From Amorphophallus konjac (Eukaryota; Streptophyta; Magnoliopsida; Alismatales; Araceae): a DNA stretch of 64,000 nucleotides. Under the pieces are notes generated by a model that saw only the letters and a list, made by a program, of their open reading frames with translations, did not search any database and was not told the DNA's origin. Position numbers and translations under genes: made by a program. Location: positions 310,470,740-310,534,739 of the forward strand of contig CM040120.1 of the NCBI GenBank assembly GCA_022559845.1. The letters run 5' to 3'. The stretch's first letter is position 1. The number at the start of each line of letters is the position of its first letter. This document shows positions 11,586-21,838 of this stretch, one piece after another.

Positions 11586-12878
11586 TCAGATATTAGCCAT
11601 GAAGCAATCTTCTTCCTTCCTGTCAATATCTAAGTTCAACTGAGCAAATTGAAGAATAAGATTAGTCGCACTAATCATAAGACTTGATAGCATACCCATT
11701 GGTTTTCTGCTGAGTGCATCCGCAACAGCATTAGCCTTGCCAGGATGATATTGAATAGAAAAGTCAAAATCTTTGAGATATTCCAACCATCTTCTCTCCC
11801 TCATATTTAGCTGTTTTGGAGAAAATAAGTATTTCAAGCTTTTGTGGTCCGAGTAGACCATAAACTTCTCTCCATAGAGATAATGATGCCATATTTTTAA
11901 GGTGAAAATGACAACTGCTAATTCCAAATCATGTACAGGATAATTTTCCTTGTGACATTTCAATTATCTTGAAGAATAACATATTACTCTTCTATTTTGC
12001 ATGTGGACACACCCTAATCCAATACCTGATGCATCCGTGTATACTTCGAATCCACCACCTTCCATCAGTAGTGTTAGAATAGGAGTTGTAGTAAGATGAT
12101 TTTTGAGAGTTTGGAAACTCTCCTCACATTCCTCTAACTAGACAAAAGGATTTTCTTTTCTCGTCAGTCTAATTAAAGGAACTGCAATCTTTGAAAAATC
12201 TTTAATGAATCTTCTATAATAACCAGCTAGACCCAGAAAACTTCATACTTCTGATACGGTCGTTAGCCAACTCTAGTTCTTGACAGCTTCTACCTTAGAA
12301 GGATCCACTGTAATACCTTCTTTTGAAATAATGTGGCCTAGGAATGAAACTTCCTTGAGCCAGAATTCGCATTTATTTAGCTTGGAATAGAGTTTATGTT
12401 CTCTAAGTGTTTGCAAAGCTATCTTCAGATGTTCTTCATGTTCTTTCTTTGTCTTGGAATATATCAAGATGTCATCGATGAAGACGACGATGAATTGGTC
12501 CAGATATGGCTGGAAAATACTGTTCATAAGTTGCATAAATGCTGCTGGGGCATTTGTTAACCCGAATGGCATTACCACGAACTCATAGTGGGCATAACAA
12601 CTTCGAAAAGCCGATTTATAAATGTCCTCTTCTTTAATTCTAAGCTGATGATAACCTGATCTGAGGTCAATCTTAGAGAAATATTCTGCTCCTGAAAGCT
12701 GATCGAAGAGCTCATCAATACGTGGCAACGAATACTTATTTTTAATTGTGAGTTGATTCAGTCGTCGGTAATCGATGCATAGCCTGAGAGAACCATCCTT
12801 TTTCTTGACAAATAGAACCGACGAACCCCAAGGGGATGTGCTAGGTCTGATGAAGCCTTTGTCTAGTAATTCCTGCAA
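11586..12878 (-). pseudogene. element A reverse transcriptase and RNase H
   Basis: The reverse transcriptase fragment (12878-12273) has [21 protein letters not shown] with the first catalytic Asp, and [11 protein letters not shown] with the second and third. RNase H follows: the region 12272-11964 has several stops, and 11963-11586 holds [19 protein letters not shown] and the VADALSRKP end. All pieces share one frame. The stops (a TAG at a Trp position after VKN, others at Gln or Arg codons) look like C-to-T or G-to-A changes. The catalytic residues I can see are intact, but the protein cannot be made whole. Confidence 0.88.
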
Positions 12879-12899
12879 CTACATTCTTAATTCCTTGAG

Positions 12900-14540
12900 T
12901 TATGTGGGGGACATCCTGTAAGGGGCTATAGAAACAGGTGCTGCTCCTGGGATGAGTTCAATAGTGAAGTTCACTTCCCTCTCGGGTGGTAAACTGGGTA
13001 ATTCGGACGGGAACACATCGGGGAACTCACTTACAATAGGAATGTCTGCTAAGATAATCTCCTTGGATTCGATAATAATGACAGAAGTAAGAAAAGCTTC
13101 ACATCCTTGCGAGATAAGTTTGCAAGTATAAAGAGAAGATATAATGGTAGGATGCTTCTTGTACTTGATGCCAAGAAAAGAGAATCTCGGAAGACCGGGC
13201 TTTCGAAAGGATATAATCCTATTTCGGCAATTGATATAAGCATCATGATCTACAAGCCAATCTACCCTTAAAATGGCATCATAACCTTTCATGTCAAGGC
13301 ATACTAAGTTTGCGGGGAGATTGTGACCTTCTACTATCACTTCGGTATTAGGATAATAGTCGGTAAGCTTTGTTCCAGAACCTAAGGGTGTGGAAATAGC
13401 GAGATCTGAAGGTAAGGGGACTGATGCAATTGATAATGTTTTTACAAAAGTAGTGGAGATAAAAGAATGAGAGGCACCCGTGTCAAATAGCACAAATGCA
13501 GGATGAGAACAAATTTGAAGAGTACCTTCCATAAGCCCAGCATCCCTGGGCGCTTCCTCTTCTTCTAAGACGGCATTGAGGCAAGCTTGCCTCCTACGTC
13601 CTCCACCAGACGATTGGTCTTTCATAAGGGGGTAATCTGGCATGCGATGCTCCCTGCTTCCACAACGTAAACAAGTGCCAAGACGCTTCCAACACTCCTC
13701 AGCCGAATGGCCAAATTTTTTGCAAAACGTGCAAGCTGTAGCAACTTGCTCCTCCTCCTCCTCGATTTTCCTTTGCTTATGGGAACTTCCACCATTCCCA
13801 TTCCTGGATCTCTTCTTACTATCACGGCTCTTGTATGGCTCCGTGATGCTGAACTTTTCCTTCTTATAACACCGATCTGAGTGTCGGCTAGACTCTTCTC
13901 CTTTCCGTTTTAATTTATCGACCTTCTCTATGGTCCTTTCACACAAATACGCTTGTTGAACCATTTCTGCATAAGTACGGATATTTTGGGTCTCGAGCTA
14001 CTGAATGAAACCAGGCCGTAACCCGTCCATGAACCGATTAACCTTCAATAATTCGGTGCTGATAAGATGCGGTGCGTAAGGTGCAAGCCTTGAGAATTGC
14101 AGTTCATATTCGGCCACCGTCATCATTCCTTGCCGAAGAGCGGCGAACTCCATAACCTTTCATTCCTTTACGTGCTCAGAAAAGTACTTGGCATGGAATA
14201 GGGTAAGAAAATCATCCCATGTATGAGGTGCATCGGCCGGAGGTGCCGGAACCGACTTCCACCATGTACGGGCATCTTTGTTGAGTTGGAAGGTTACGAG
14301 ACGCACCTTCTCTTGATCGGTGCACTGGATAACATCAAAGATACGATTCATTTCATCTATCCAGTTCTCTGCCTCGTCAGGATTAGAAGAACCATAGAAA
14401 CGCGGAGGGTTTAAGCTCCGAAAGTTGCGATGCAAGTCACCAGCCCTTGCTCCTGCGCCAGCTTGCGTCATGGTTTGTAATGCCTGAGTGAGGCCAGCAA
14501 CAGTTTGTTGCATACCATTCCAATCTACGCGATTAGCCAT
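12900..14540 (-). pseudogene. element A Gag and aspartic protease
   Basis: Gag starts at the Met codon 14540-14538 (MANRVDWNG). The gag core has WIDEMNRIFD and DARTWWKSVP near 14370-14260. Two in-frame stops follow, near 14157 and 13997. From 13964 come zinc knuckles CTFCKKFGHSAEEC and CLRCGSREHRMPDY, the second with its last Cys replaced by Tyr. The aspartic protease active site VLFDTGASHSFIS is at about 13495-13455. The linker to reverse transcriptase (EFPDVFP...PYRMSPT) ends in a TAA at 12897. Order and motifs are standard for Tekay/Del chromoviruses. Confidence 0.87.
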
Positions 14541-14755
14541 GATAATAATAGGATACCTGAGAGAAAAATAACAACTTGTTATTTCTCGTGGAATTGGAAG
14601 GAAAATCAATCTTAAAGCTAATTAACTATCTTATCCCGGGCACTACCCAATTCTCACATGCGTGTGGAAATTTCTTCCTTAGTTCATAGGTAGGGGTCCT
14701 TAAACCTTGGACTTATCATATGACATGACTCTTCTTCTTAAGTTCTGAGACTTAG

Positions 14756-14767
14756 GCTCTGATACCA
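14756..14767 (-). other. primer-binding site of element A
   Basis: The minus strand reads TGGTATCAGAGC, complementary to the 3' end of plant initiator tRNA-Met. It lies 7 bp inside the 5' LTR, whose plus-strand left end is 14775. Confidence 0.88.
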
Positions 14768-14774
14768 ACTTAAC

Positions 14775-16758
14775 TGTCACGCCCCGAGCCTTTATTACAG
14801 CAGAAGACTCGCTCAAGGAACGCGAACAGCAGGCATGGTAAGCCTCTTGCAAGCAAGAACGATCAGAGCGCAAGGCAATCACACAAAAGAATGTAATCGC
14901 ACAATATTTACTCAACTTCAACTTTCATTAATAATCAAATCCAATATTCGAATACAACCACTAATTCAACTTCCATCATGCTAGACTTAAGAAATAAGAA
15001 ATTACATAGACTCGATCTAAATAATGTAAACTTCCTAAGTCTTCGCTCATTCTTTATTCACTCTCAGATCCGCTACTTGAACATTCCGAATCCGAACCCG
15101 ACTCACTTCCCTTTCCTGAAAAAGAATGGAAATAGGTAATGAGCACACTTGCCCAGTAGGTATCTTCACATCAACATGAAGGCATCATTAAAGTAATTAA
15201 CATTTTAGCTCTAGAGAAATAAGATAAAATCACGCGAATGCGATCAATCATGCGATTAAACCAAAGTATGTAAGATAGAATGAGAGCAAGTATGAACTAG
15301 CAAGAATGTTATAAGAACATGATATGGCCTTTCATGAACAAGAATGTAACGAGAATGTACTAGCAAGCCACATAATCATCACTCCAGTATCTTTTGCTTA
15401 TGAGCAAGTACTTCGTGAATTTCTGTGGAATATCAAGAAAGTCAAGTATCAATCATGCTGTATTGTGTTGTGGATTGTCACTTATTTATAAAGAAAGTAC
15501 TCCCCACGCAATGCGACGCCAGTAGCATCATACTCCATGGTTTATAATAGTATGTTTCCGACAATCAGCCGAGGGGACTAGCATGGAGCCCTTGAACACA
15601 ATCAGTGCTCGATCGCATCTTCAAGTATAAATCAAGCTTTTTCCACGCATGTAACAATAAAGTATGGCCAAGAATGTACAATTCCAACAAGCTCTTGATA
15701 ACAATAACTCAATGAATGAATGCTTCAATTAGAATCATGAGAAATCAAGAATGACTTATACTATGTTATGTTTATGGAAATAAATCGGCAGCATAACGGT
15801 ACACTCTTTATCTCTCATTCATTATATTAGGTTTCTTCATCAATATGATAAGTTCCAGATCATCAAGAGTCCATCTAGAAACCTTGGAATATCAATCCTT
15901 GGTCAAACCTCGAGTGAAAATACTCAAGCAGTGTGACGGTCGTGTACTGGGCCGTTACATGATGTGACACTCCAGTATTGGGCCGTTACATTAGTCTGAA
16001 TCTCAAACCAAGAAATCAGACTCAGTTGAATGTGACGGTCGTATATTGGGCCGTTACATGTGCCAGACGGTCCAATATAGATCCGTTGCACTGCTGATAA
16101 GGAGAAACATCGATAGTGTAATCTAATCAATTGGTTTTAATGGTACAACCAACTCGGCGTCCTAGTGGGAATCCCAGGCTCGCGGAGAATTACGGAGACC
16201 TTGAAACAAGATTTCCTAGTTCATTGGAAGGAATATCCAATAGAGAGGTCCCCATGTCGAAGAATAATGTTCCTATAGTGCAAAGTGAACTAATAGATAA
16301 CATACCGGAATATGTGCCATGTACTGAAAGAAATGACTCTATTGGTAGAGAGAGGATGTGTAACAATAGGAAATCTTGATAAAACTCCGTCAATACATCT
16401 TTGGAAAATCATGATTTAGATACAAAACTATAGAATTTTGGCACATGAAATTAACATAACTTAAATTAACTTAAGATACCTCAATTATGCAATTTCTATC
16501 ATGAATCAGTAGATAATCTTAAAGACATGAAATTTGGTTAAAATTTGGATAACTAGGCTTATTTATAAGTTAACTTGACTGATTTTCAATTCTGTCTACG
16601 ATTACCCTAACGGTCTAGAATGGGTGCGTCACAGTGATTGTGACGGTCTATAGAGGGGCTGTTACAGTAATGTAACGCTCCATCTATGGTGCGTCAGAGA
16701 CAACAGTGTAATCTAAATACAACATAGAGTGTGACGGCTTATCGTAAGGCCATTACAG
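14775..16758 (-). repeat. 5' LTR of element A, first part (interrupted by element C)
   Basis: The segment starts TGTCACGCCCCGAGCC like 6805. It runs colinear with the 3' LTR until TTACAG at 16758, where element C begins. The remainder resumes at 24282 after the duplicated TACAG. The palindromic box clusters sit at 15930-16095 and 16600-16758. Confidence 0.9.
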
Positions 16759-19191
16759 TGATGCGGGACGGGACTGAAAGGGCTAAGACCTACGACTACA
16801 ATGAAGTGCGGCCAGCACTCGCACGCCAAAGGCAAGCCGGGCGGCTGACCTCCGTAGCGTTCCTCCGGGTGGAGGCGTCTCTCAACAAGAAATCCAAGCC
16901 CAACGACCGTCCCTAAGAGGGAAGCGCGGGGATCTCAGTGGCTAAGGAACCGTCGTACGACTAGGGGAGTCTAGTTCGAGCTCGGTGCTCATTAGGGGCA
17001 CGGGACGGGTGCTCTCAACTCACATTCGCGTGGTGAATTACAAAATAGCTAGGATCCTACACGCTCACGCGACATATAGAATAGCATACTAGTAAAGCAA
17101 AGCAACAGAGTAGGAGCGTCGTGCGTACCTCCACGCCTAGGCGTGGGGAAGAAACCCCGGCCGAGATCAACAACCCCGATACACACGACACATAATAATA
17201 CAATGCCAACCAAAATGCCCACTCCTCGTAGGGAGATAATAGGCTACAACAGTAGAATTTGGGGCTGCCGATGCACGGGCTGACGGGCGGCACTCGGTGA
17301 AGGATTGGCCGCGAGGAGGTTCCCGAACGGTAATCTGCCGGTTCGCAGCAGCGCGCAGGTCACCGGCGAACTCTACCACGAGCCGGTCCGGAGTCCGAAT
17401 GGGACACCGTCAGTGGGAGTGCGAAGCCAGGTCATAGGGGGACGCGTCGGCCAAAGCGGGTGTGCAGATTCGCAACGTGGTGGCCGTGAGGTCGTCTGCA
17501 ATCCGTGACTGGTTTCCTGCACACAGAACAGCGCGCTCGAGCGAGAAAATTAATAACTTAATGCTCCGGTGTGCGAACGTGATTTCGCTTATGGGAGGAC
17601 GACGGGGACTCGTAGCAGAAACTTCTGATCAAAGGGTTTGACCAGATTACGTCGAGGTAAGCCGTGGTGGCTTCTGCAACATGTCGCTGGTACTGGGGTC
17701 GGACTGCACAGGATCAGTCTGCGCGGTCCCATGAGAATGAACGCCACGCACAGCACTCGAAATGAGGCGAGACTTGCGGTGTTGGAAAGAGGATGAAAAG
17801 TTGTTCGAACCATCAGAAGATGAGCCTCATCACGTCACCAGGCTGGGCACAGTCGCAACAGTGGTAAGCTTCTGTCCTCTGGGTGAGCATTCGGACAGAG
17901 GTACGATGGCCATGGTGAAATTTTCTGAAACGAGATCGGAATCCGACGAAACCACCTGGGTTTGTTCCGGGACGCCAATGGCTACAACGTTGAAGAAGAA
18001 GACTTGGGCAAAAAACTGATGTAGAAATCGTGACAAGAACAACACCCAACTGCACCCTCTGGGCGGGTTGATTCGAATGGATTCTGCGCAGTCGTGGGAG
18101 AACGGATGCCACAAACAGTGCCGAAGTCGAAACAAGGCGAGACCACCTCTGGATCAAAGAGGACTTGGGGAGGAACAAACTCACAGAAGAACTCTCAGCC
18201 TGATTCGCACTGTGGATGTCGGGGTCGCCTCTGCAAGTAGGGATTCAATTCTGCCTCGGATCTACAGGGTGCATATTATCTTGATCTTCAAGCTTGATGG
18301 TGGAGATGAAGACGAGGGCTTGCGAGGGCGGCGTGGAGGAACATGGAGGATGGATGCCTTGGCGTCGCACCAAGGGGATGTGGAGTCGCACCCCAGGTTG
18401 ATCCCGTCGTAGGAGCAAGGAGGAAGAGAGGGGGAACCTCGGCGTCGCACCGAGGGGTGGGGAGTCACACCCCGGGCTTGCTCCCGTCGCAGGAGCAAGG
18501 AGGAACAAAGGAGGAGGGCGCAGCCACCTTCAAGGAGAATCAGCAATTTTTTTTCTTTCATTCATAATAATTCTCCAAAGAAAATACAATCCTTTTATAT
18601 GGGGAGGGGAGATGCTAGGGTTGAAACCCTAGCCAAGAGGGAAAGAGGGGTGCGCATGGTGCTTGGGGGAAAAGGGGGGGTGCGCAACTTTCCTAGATTC
18701 TAGGAGGAGATTGGGGAAGGGGGGCGGCCAAAGGAGGGAGGGAGTGGTCGACTGGGGAAGGGAGGAAAGGGGGGGTGCGCCCCTCTTCCTACAATCTAGG
18801 AGAGGGGGCGGCTGCCACCTTCCAAGAGGAGGGAAAGAGGGGGGGCACCCAAAACCCTAACCCTAGGGAGGGGGGCTAAAATCCCTAGGTGGGCCAAGCC
18901 TTGGGTTGGGCAGCCATGCCAAATGGGCCAAGGCTTGAACCAAGAAAGTGGCCCAGTAGCCCTATCTCCTACCTAATAAGCATTAAATGACCCAACTAAA
19001 GCCTAATTGGCTCCAATTGGCCTACAAAGGTCCACAAATAATAAAAAGTGTCCACGCAGGGACTAATCCAAGGCCCACCATGGCCTAAAGCATGAAGATA
19101 ACTCCGCTAGTCCGCCAAGTGATCGCCGAGCCAAAGGGATGCCGACGTGGTCCGTGTACTCCATCGTGAGCTGCGGCGCGTGTCCTCACCA
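16759..19191 (-). repeat. 3' LTR of element C
   Basis: On the minus strand it runs from TGGTGAGGACACG at 19191 to CCCGCATCA at 16759. A TATA-like ATATAAAA lies at 18593-18600. G-rich sequence fills 18600-18870. It differs from the right copy (21839-24276) at a small number of sites, so the insertion is fairly recent. The first part, as read on the minus strand, holds the end of the chromodomain reading frame. Confidence 0.9.
18593..18600 (-). promoter_or_regulatory. TATA-like box of C 3' LTR
   Basis: ATATAAAA on the minus strand lies in the context CCCATATAAAAGGATTG. It is conserved at 23677-23684 in the other LTR. Confidence 0.5.
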
Positions 19192-19376
19192 ATTCTCCCC
19201 GGGTGGGAAGAACTCGACCCTGTCGAGTAAGGGTCCTGGTCACTCCAATAGCGCTCCAGCAAGTCCGGGTCGATCCTCTCTAGCTCTCCACGTGTGATCC
19301 AGGTGTCGTCTGTCGCAGGGCGCCCTCTCCAACGCACTAGGAAGCGTTGGTAGGCTCCGCTCCTGGTAGTGGTCAC
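19107..19376 (-). CDS. element C chromodomain, C-terminal end of the polyprotein
   Basis: The reading frame encodes a chromodomain-like segment with TTTRSGAYQRFLVRWRGRP, then DDTWI and RIDPDLLERYW. This matches the C-terminal chromodomain of plant chromoviruses, which guides integration to histone-marked chromatin. It lies in a different frame from the main C reading frame ending at 19397; homologous sequence continues upstream in this frame to about 19440, so a small indel has split one protein. The frame crosses the LTR boundary at 19191 and ends 85 bp inside the LTR. Confidence 0.7.
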   Translation of the reverse strand: MTTTRSGAYQRFLVRWRGRPATDDTWITRGELERIDPDLLERYWSDQDPYSTGSSSSHPGRIGEDTRRSSRWSTRTTSASLWLGDHLAD

Positions 19377-19396
19377 CTGCTCATCCAGTATGCCAT

Positions 19397-21652
19397 CTAT
19401 ATGCTCGCGTTTCTGTATTGGGGCTGGAGGGGTGGACGCTCAGAAGGTGTAACACTCTCAACAAGAGGGGAGGGCTCAAAAGGCTCACTGGGAATCACCG
19501 CGGGGTCCCGATATGCCACTAAATCTGAGACATGGAATATCGAACAGATCCCATAGCCTTCTGGCAGCTCAATCTCATACGCATTCGACCCAATTCGCTT
19601 CAAGACTCGGAAGGGTCCAGCACCGCGGGCCTGGAGTTTCTTCACGGCCCCCGAAGGAAACCGTTCAGGTCTGACCCTGATCATGACGTACTCTCCCTTA
19701 CGGAACTCACGGGTGTGTCGATGCGCGTCAGCTAACTTCTTATAACGTGCGTTGCTGGCCTCAAGGTGGTGATGATGCAGACTCTGAATAAGATGGGTAG
19801 ACTCATACCTACGTGAATGCAGGGGTGGTCCTGGACATCCAAATATGGATCTAATATGCCTATGACATCTACCAGACTTGACAACATGGGGAGGACCAGG
19901 ACAACCAAAGTATGACCTATCATGCACATGCGTCCTACTAAATATGGTAGACTCAGGAGGATAAATAACCCCAAACTCACTCATGACATTACCCCTATAT
20001 GATGAGGGACTTGGAGAAACATGAGAGAGAGACATGTGTCCCTGGCCTCCTAAACTCTGGCGTCTGGGTGTATGCAAGGTGAGGTGTTGACTAGCAGGTC
20101 TGGATGGGGTGTGATAATGGACCTCCTCGACAAGGTGGGGAAAAGAATACGAGTCGAGAGGCTCACTAGGGAGGGGATCGAAAGGGTCAAAGAAATGATG
20201 AACCCTCCCGACAGGTCCCTTCACTATACTTGCCCATGTACGATATTCGCCCAGGTGCAGATGACCACCTTCAGGCGCTCTAATATATGGGGCAAGTGGC
20301 TCATGAGGGAGGCAAGGAAAGCTAGGTTCCTCCCTCGGGACCGTGATACCATAAGAGGGGACAAAATCAACCTCCACGGGTATGGGAAAGAATAAAAGGA
20401 CCTCAGAGGTGATATGTCCTATGGTGTAGACCGAGGTAATAGACCCCATAGCAGGGAGTGTAAAGCTATGACTATAGGGTTGGTCAGACCCTAAGGTCAA
20501 CATATATGTCAACTCCCATTGACAATCTAAACTCCTAAGGAAGTCCTTCACATTTTCAAGAAAGCAGAAGGATCGAAAAGTGGTGTGAAAGGAGTTAAGG
20601 GGTACTATTGGGAGAGCTGGCTCCATGGATGGGTAGCAAGGGATCGGAGCATCTAGAATTAGGCCCTTCCTTAACCAGCTAGCTAAAGGCCCTTCAATGA
20701 TAAGTTCACCCTGGGGAGGCAAGAATGGCTCTAGATGAGGGTCGAAGGGAGTCTCTCCCTCAGGTGTGGTAAAGGGGTCCTCTATGATGTGGGTGGCACC
20801 TTGACTCTCCATCGAGTGTCTCGGGACAAGAGTGCCGGTCCTAACCTCCATAGGTTTAGGCACGACTGGGTGCTCCATGGGATCATTCCCTAACTCCTCA
20901 ACCTCAGTTAGGTACTCCTCAGCCAACTCCTGTTCAGCCTCGTAAGTCACTGGAACAAACCCAGGTGGGGCATCCTCCGAATTTGTGTCCTCCAAGATAG
21001 GGGAACGTGAAGGACACTGGTCAGAGAACCGGGCATCCCCACTACAGGGGGCCATAGGGGTGGGCCCCAGGAGTGGTGGGGGACATGAGCCCAGAGGCGG
21101 AGTGGATCGCTGGGGGTGGGTGGCTAGTGACACGGAGGTGGTCGGCGTAGCGCCGTCGTGGAAGACGAACTCGCCTGGAAGGTGAGATGGGTGTAACGTG
21201 CAGGTCCTCCTGTCCAGGTCGATTGTCGCTCTTCTCTCCCCCAACCAAGTTTGCCCTAAAATGATGCATGGACTAGCAAGTGTGCCGATCTTACACCATG
21301 CACCATCGTTATATAGAACGGGGCCGAACCATCGTTGAAACTCGACAAAATCTAAGCCACCGCGGAGAACAATCTCCCCAGTCTTAGAGAGAGACTCAAC
21401 AATGTCCTGTGAGACATAATTATATGGAACCTTACTGATGAAGTCGATCTCCGTATGCAACCCATTAGGTAGGATGGCTACGGATACGACAGGGCGCTGG
21501 AATGACTCGGTCATCGGTATAGGGATGACACTGAGTGGTAGGGGCGACACCTGGGGGTCGTGCCATAAGAGCCTCAAATTGGGCCACCAGGGATGACCAA
21601 TCTGACACGTGGGCTCGAGGAACCGCCATGGGGCTAGCGGGTAGCTGGACAT
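19397..21652 (-). CDS. element C main ORF: protease-like, unrecognised central region, integrase C-terminal module
   Basis: A 751-residue reading frame. Residues about 45-165 resemble a decayed retroviral-type protease: CIILGQTWLGERRATIDL matches the end of that domain, but the usual Asp-Ser/Thr-Gly site is not evident. Residues about 220-600 are acidic and Pro-rich. They include GPLASWLRKG, ALPIVPLNSFHTT, GSITSVYTIGHITSEVLLFF and two GCPGPP repeats, all shared with element D and not recognised by me. Residues about 640-735 are an integrase C-terminal module (REFRKGEYVMIRV, GPFRVLKRIG, FHVSDL). A short gag-like N-terminal piece (SDWSSLVAQFEALMARPP) lies in another frame at 21465-21662. The first Met is only the longest-frame choice. 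Confidence 0.72.
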   Translation of the reverse strand: MSSYPLAPWRFLEPTCQIGHPWWPNLRLLWHDPQVSPLPLSVIPIPMTESFQRPVVSVAILPNGLHTEIDFISKVPYNYVSQDIVESLSKTGEIVLRGGLDFVEFQRWFGPVLYNDGAWCKIGTLASPCIILGQTWLGERRATIDLDRRTCTLHPSHLPGEFVFHDGATPTTSVSLATHPQRSTPPLGSCPPPLLGPTPMAPCSGDARFSDQCPSRSPILEDTNSEDAPPGFVPVTYEAEQELAEEYLTEVEELGNDPMEHPVVPKPMEVRTGTLVPRHSMESQGATHIIEDPFTTPEGETPFDPHLEPFLPPQGELIIEGPLASWLRKGLILDAPIPCYPSMEPALPIVPLNSFHTTFRSFCFLENVKDFLRSLDCQWELTYMLTLGSDQPYSHSFTLPAMGSITSVYTIGHITSEVLLFFPIPVEVDFVPSYGITVPREEPSFPCLPHEPLAPYIRAPEGGHLHLGEYRTWASIVKGPVGRVHHFFDPFDPLPSEPLDSYSFPHLVEEVHYHTPSRPASQHLTLHTPRRQSLGGQGHMSLSHVSPSPSSYRGNVMSEFGVIYPPESTIFSRTHVHDRSYFGCPGPPHVVKSGRCHRHIRSIFGCPGPPLHSRRYESTHLIQSLHHHHLEASNARYKKLADAHRHTREFRKGEYVMIRVRPERFPSGAVKKLQARGAGPFRVLKRIGSNAYEIELPEGYGICSIFHVSDLVAYRDPAVIPSEPFEPSPLVESVTPSERPPLQPQYRNASI

Positions 21653-21823
21653 GCATATGCAAGACTCAACGCGACAAGGATAAAACTCTAACCAGACACA
21701 AATCTAAAATGACAATGCAATGGTAGGTTACCTAGATGAACTAAGAGACTCAATGCACCCTAGACAACCTAAAGACTCAAATGACCTAAGACCCCAATTT
21801 GTTAGAACAAACTGGTTCCCTAA

Positions 21824-21835
21824 GCTCTGATACCA
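21824..21835 (-). other. primer-binding site of element C
   Basis: The minus strand reads TGGTATCAGAGC, the initiator tRNA-Met site, 3 bp inside the 5' LTR that starts at 21839 on the plus strand. Confidence 0.88.
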
Positions 21836-21838
21836 ATT

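Noticed and set aside
14756..14767. tRNA gene suggested by the initiator tRNA-like words
   Set aside because: Only the 12-nt complement to the tRNA 3' end is present, directly next to LTRs. These are retrotransposon primer-binding sites, not tRNA genes.
17813..18508. Overlapping open frames on both strands of the C LTR
   Set aside because: They are present in both LTRs, GC-rich, with no domain or consistent frame. They are shadows of LTR sequence.
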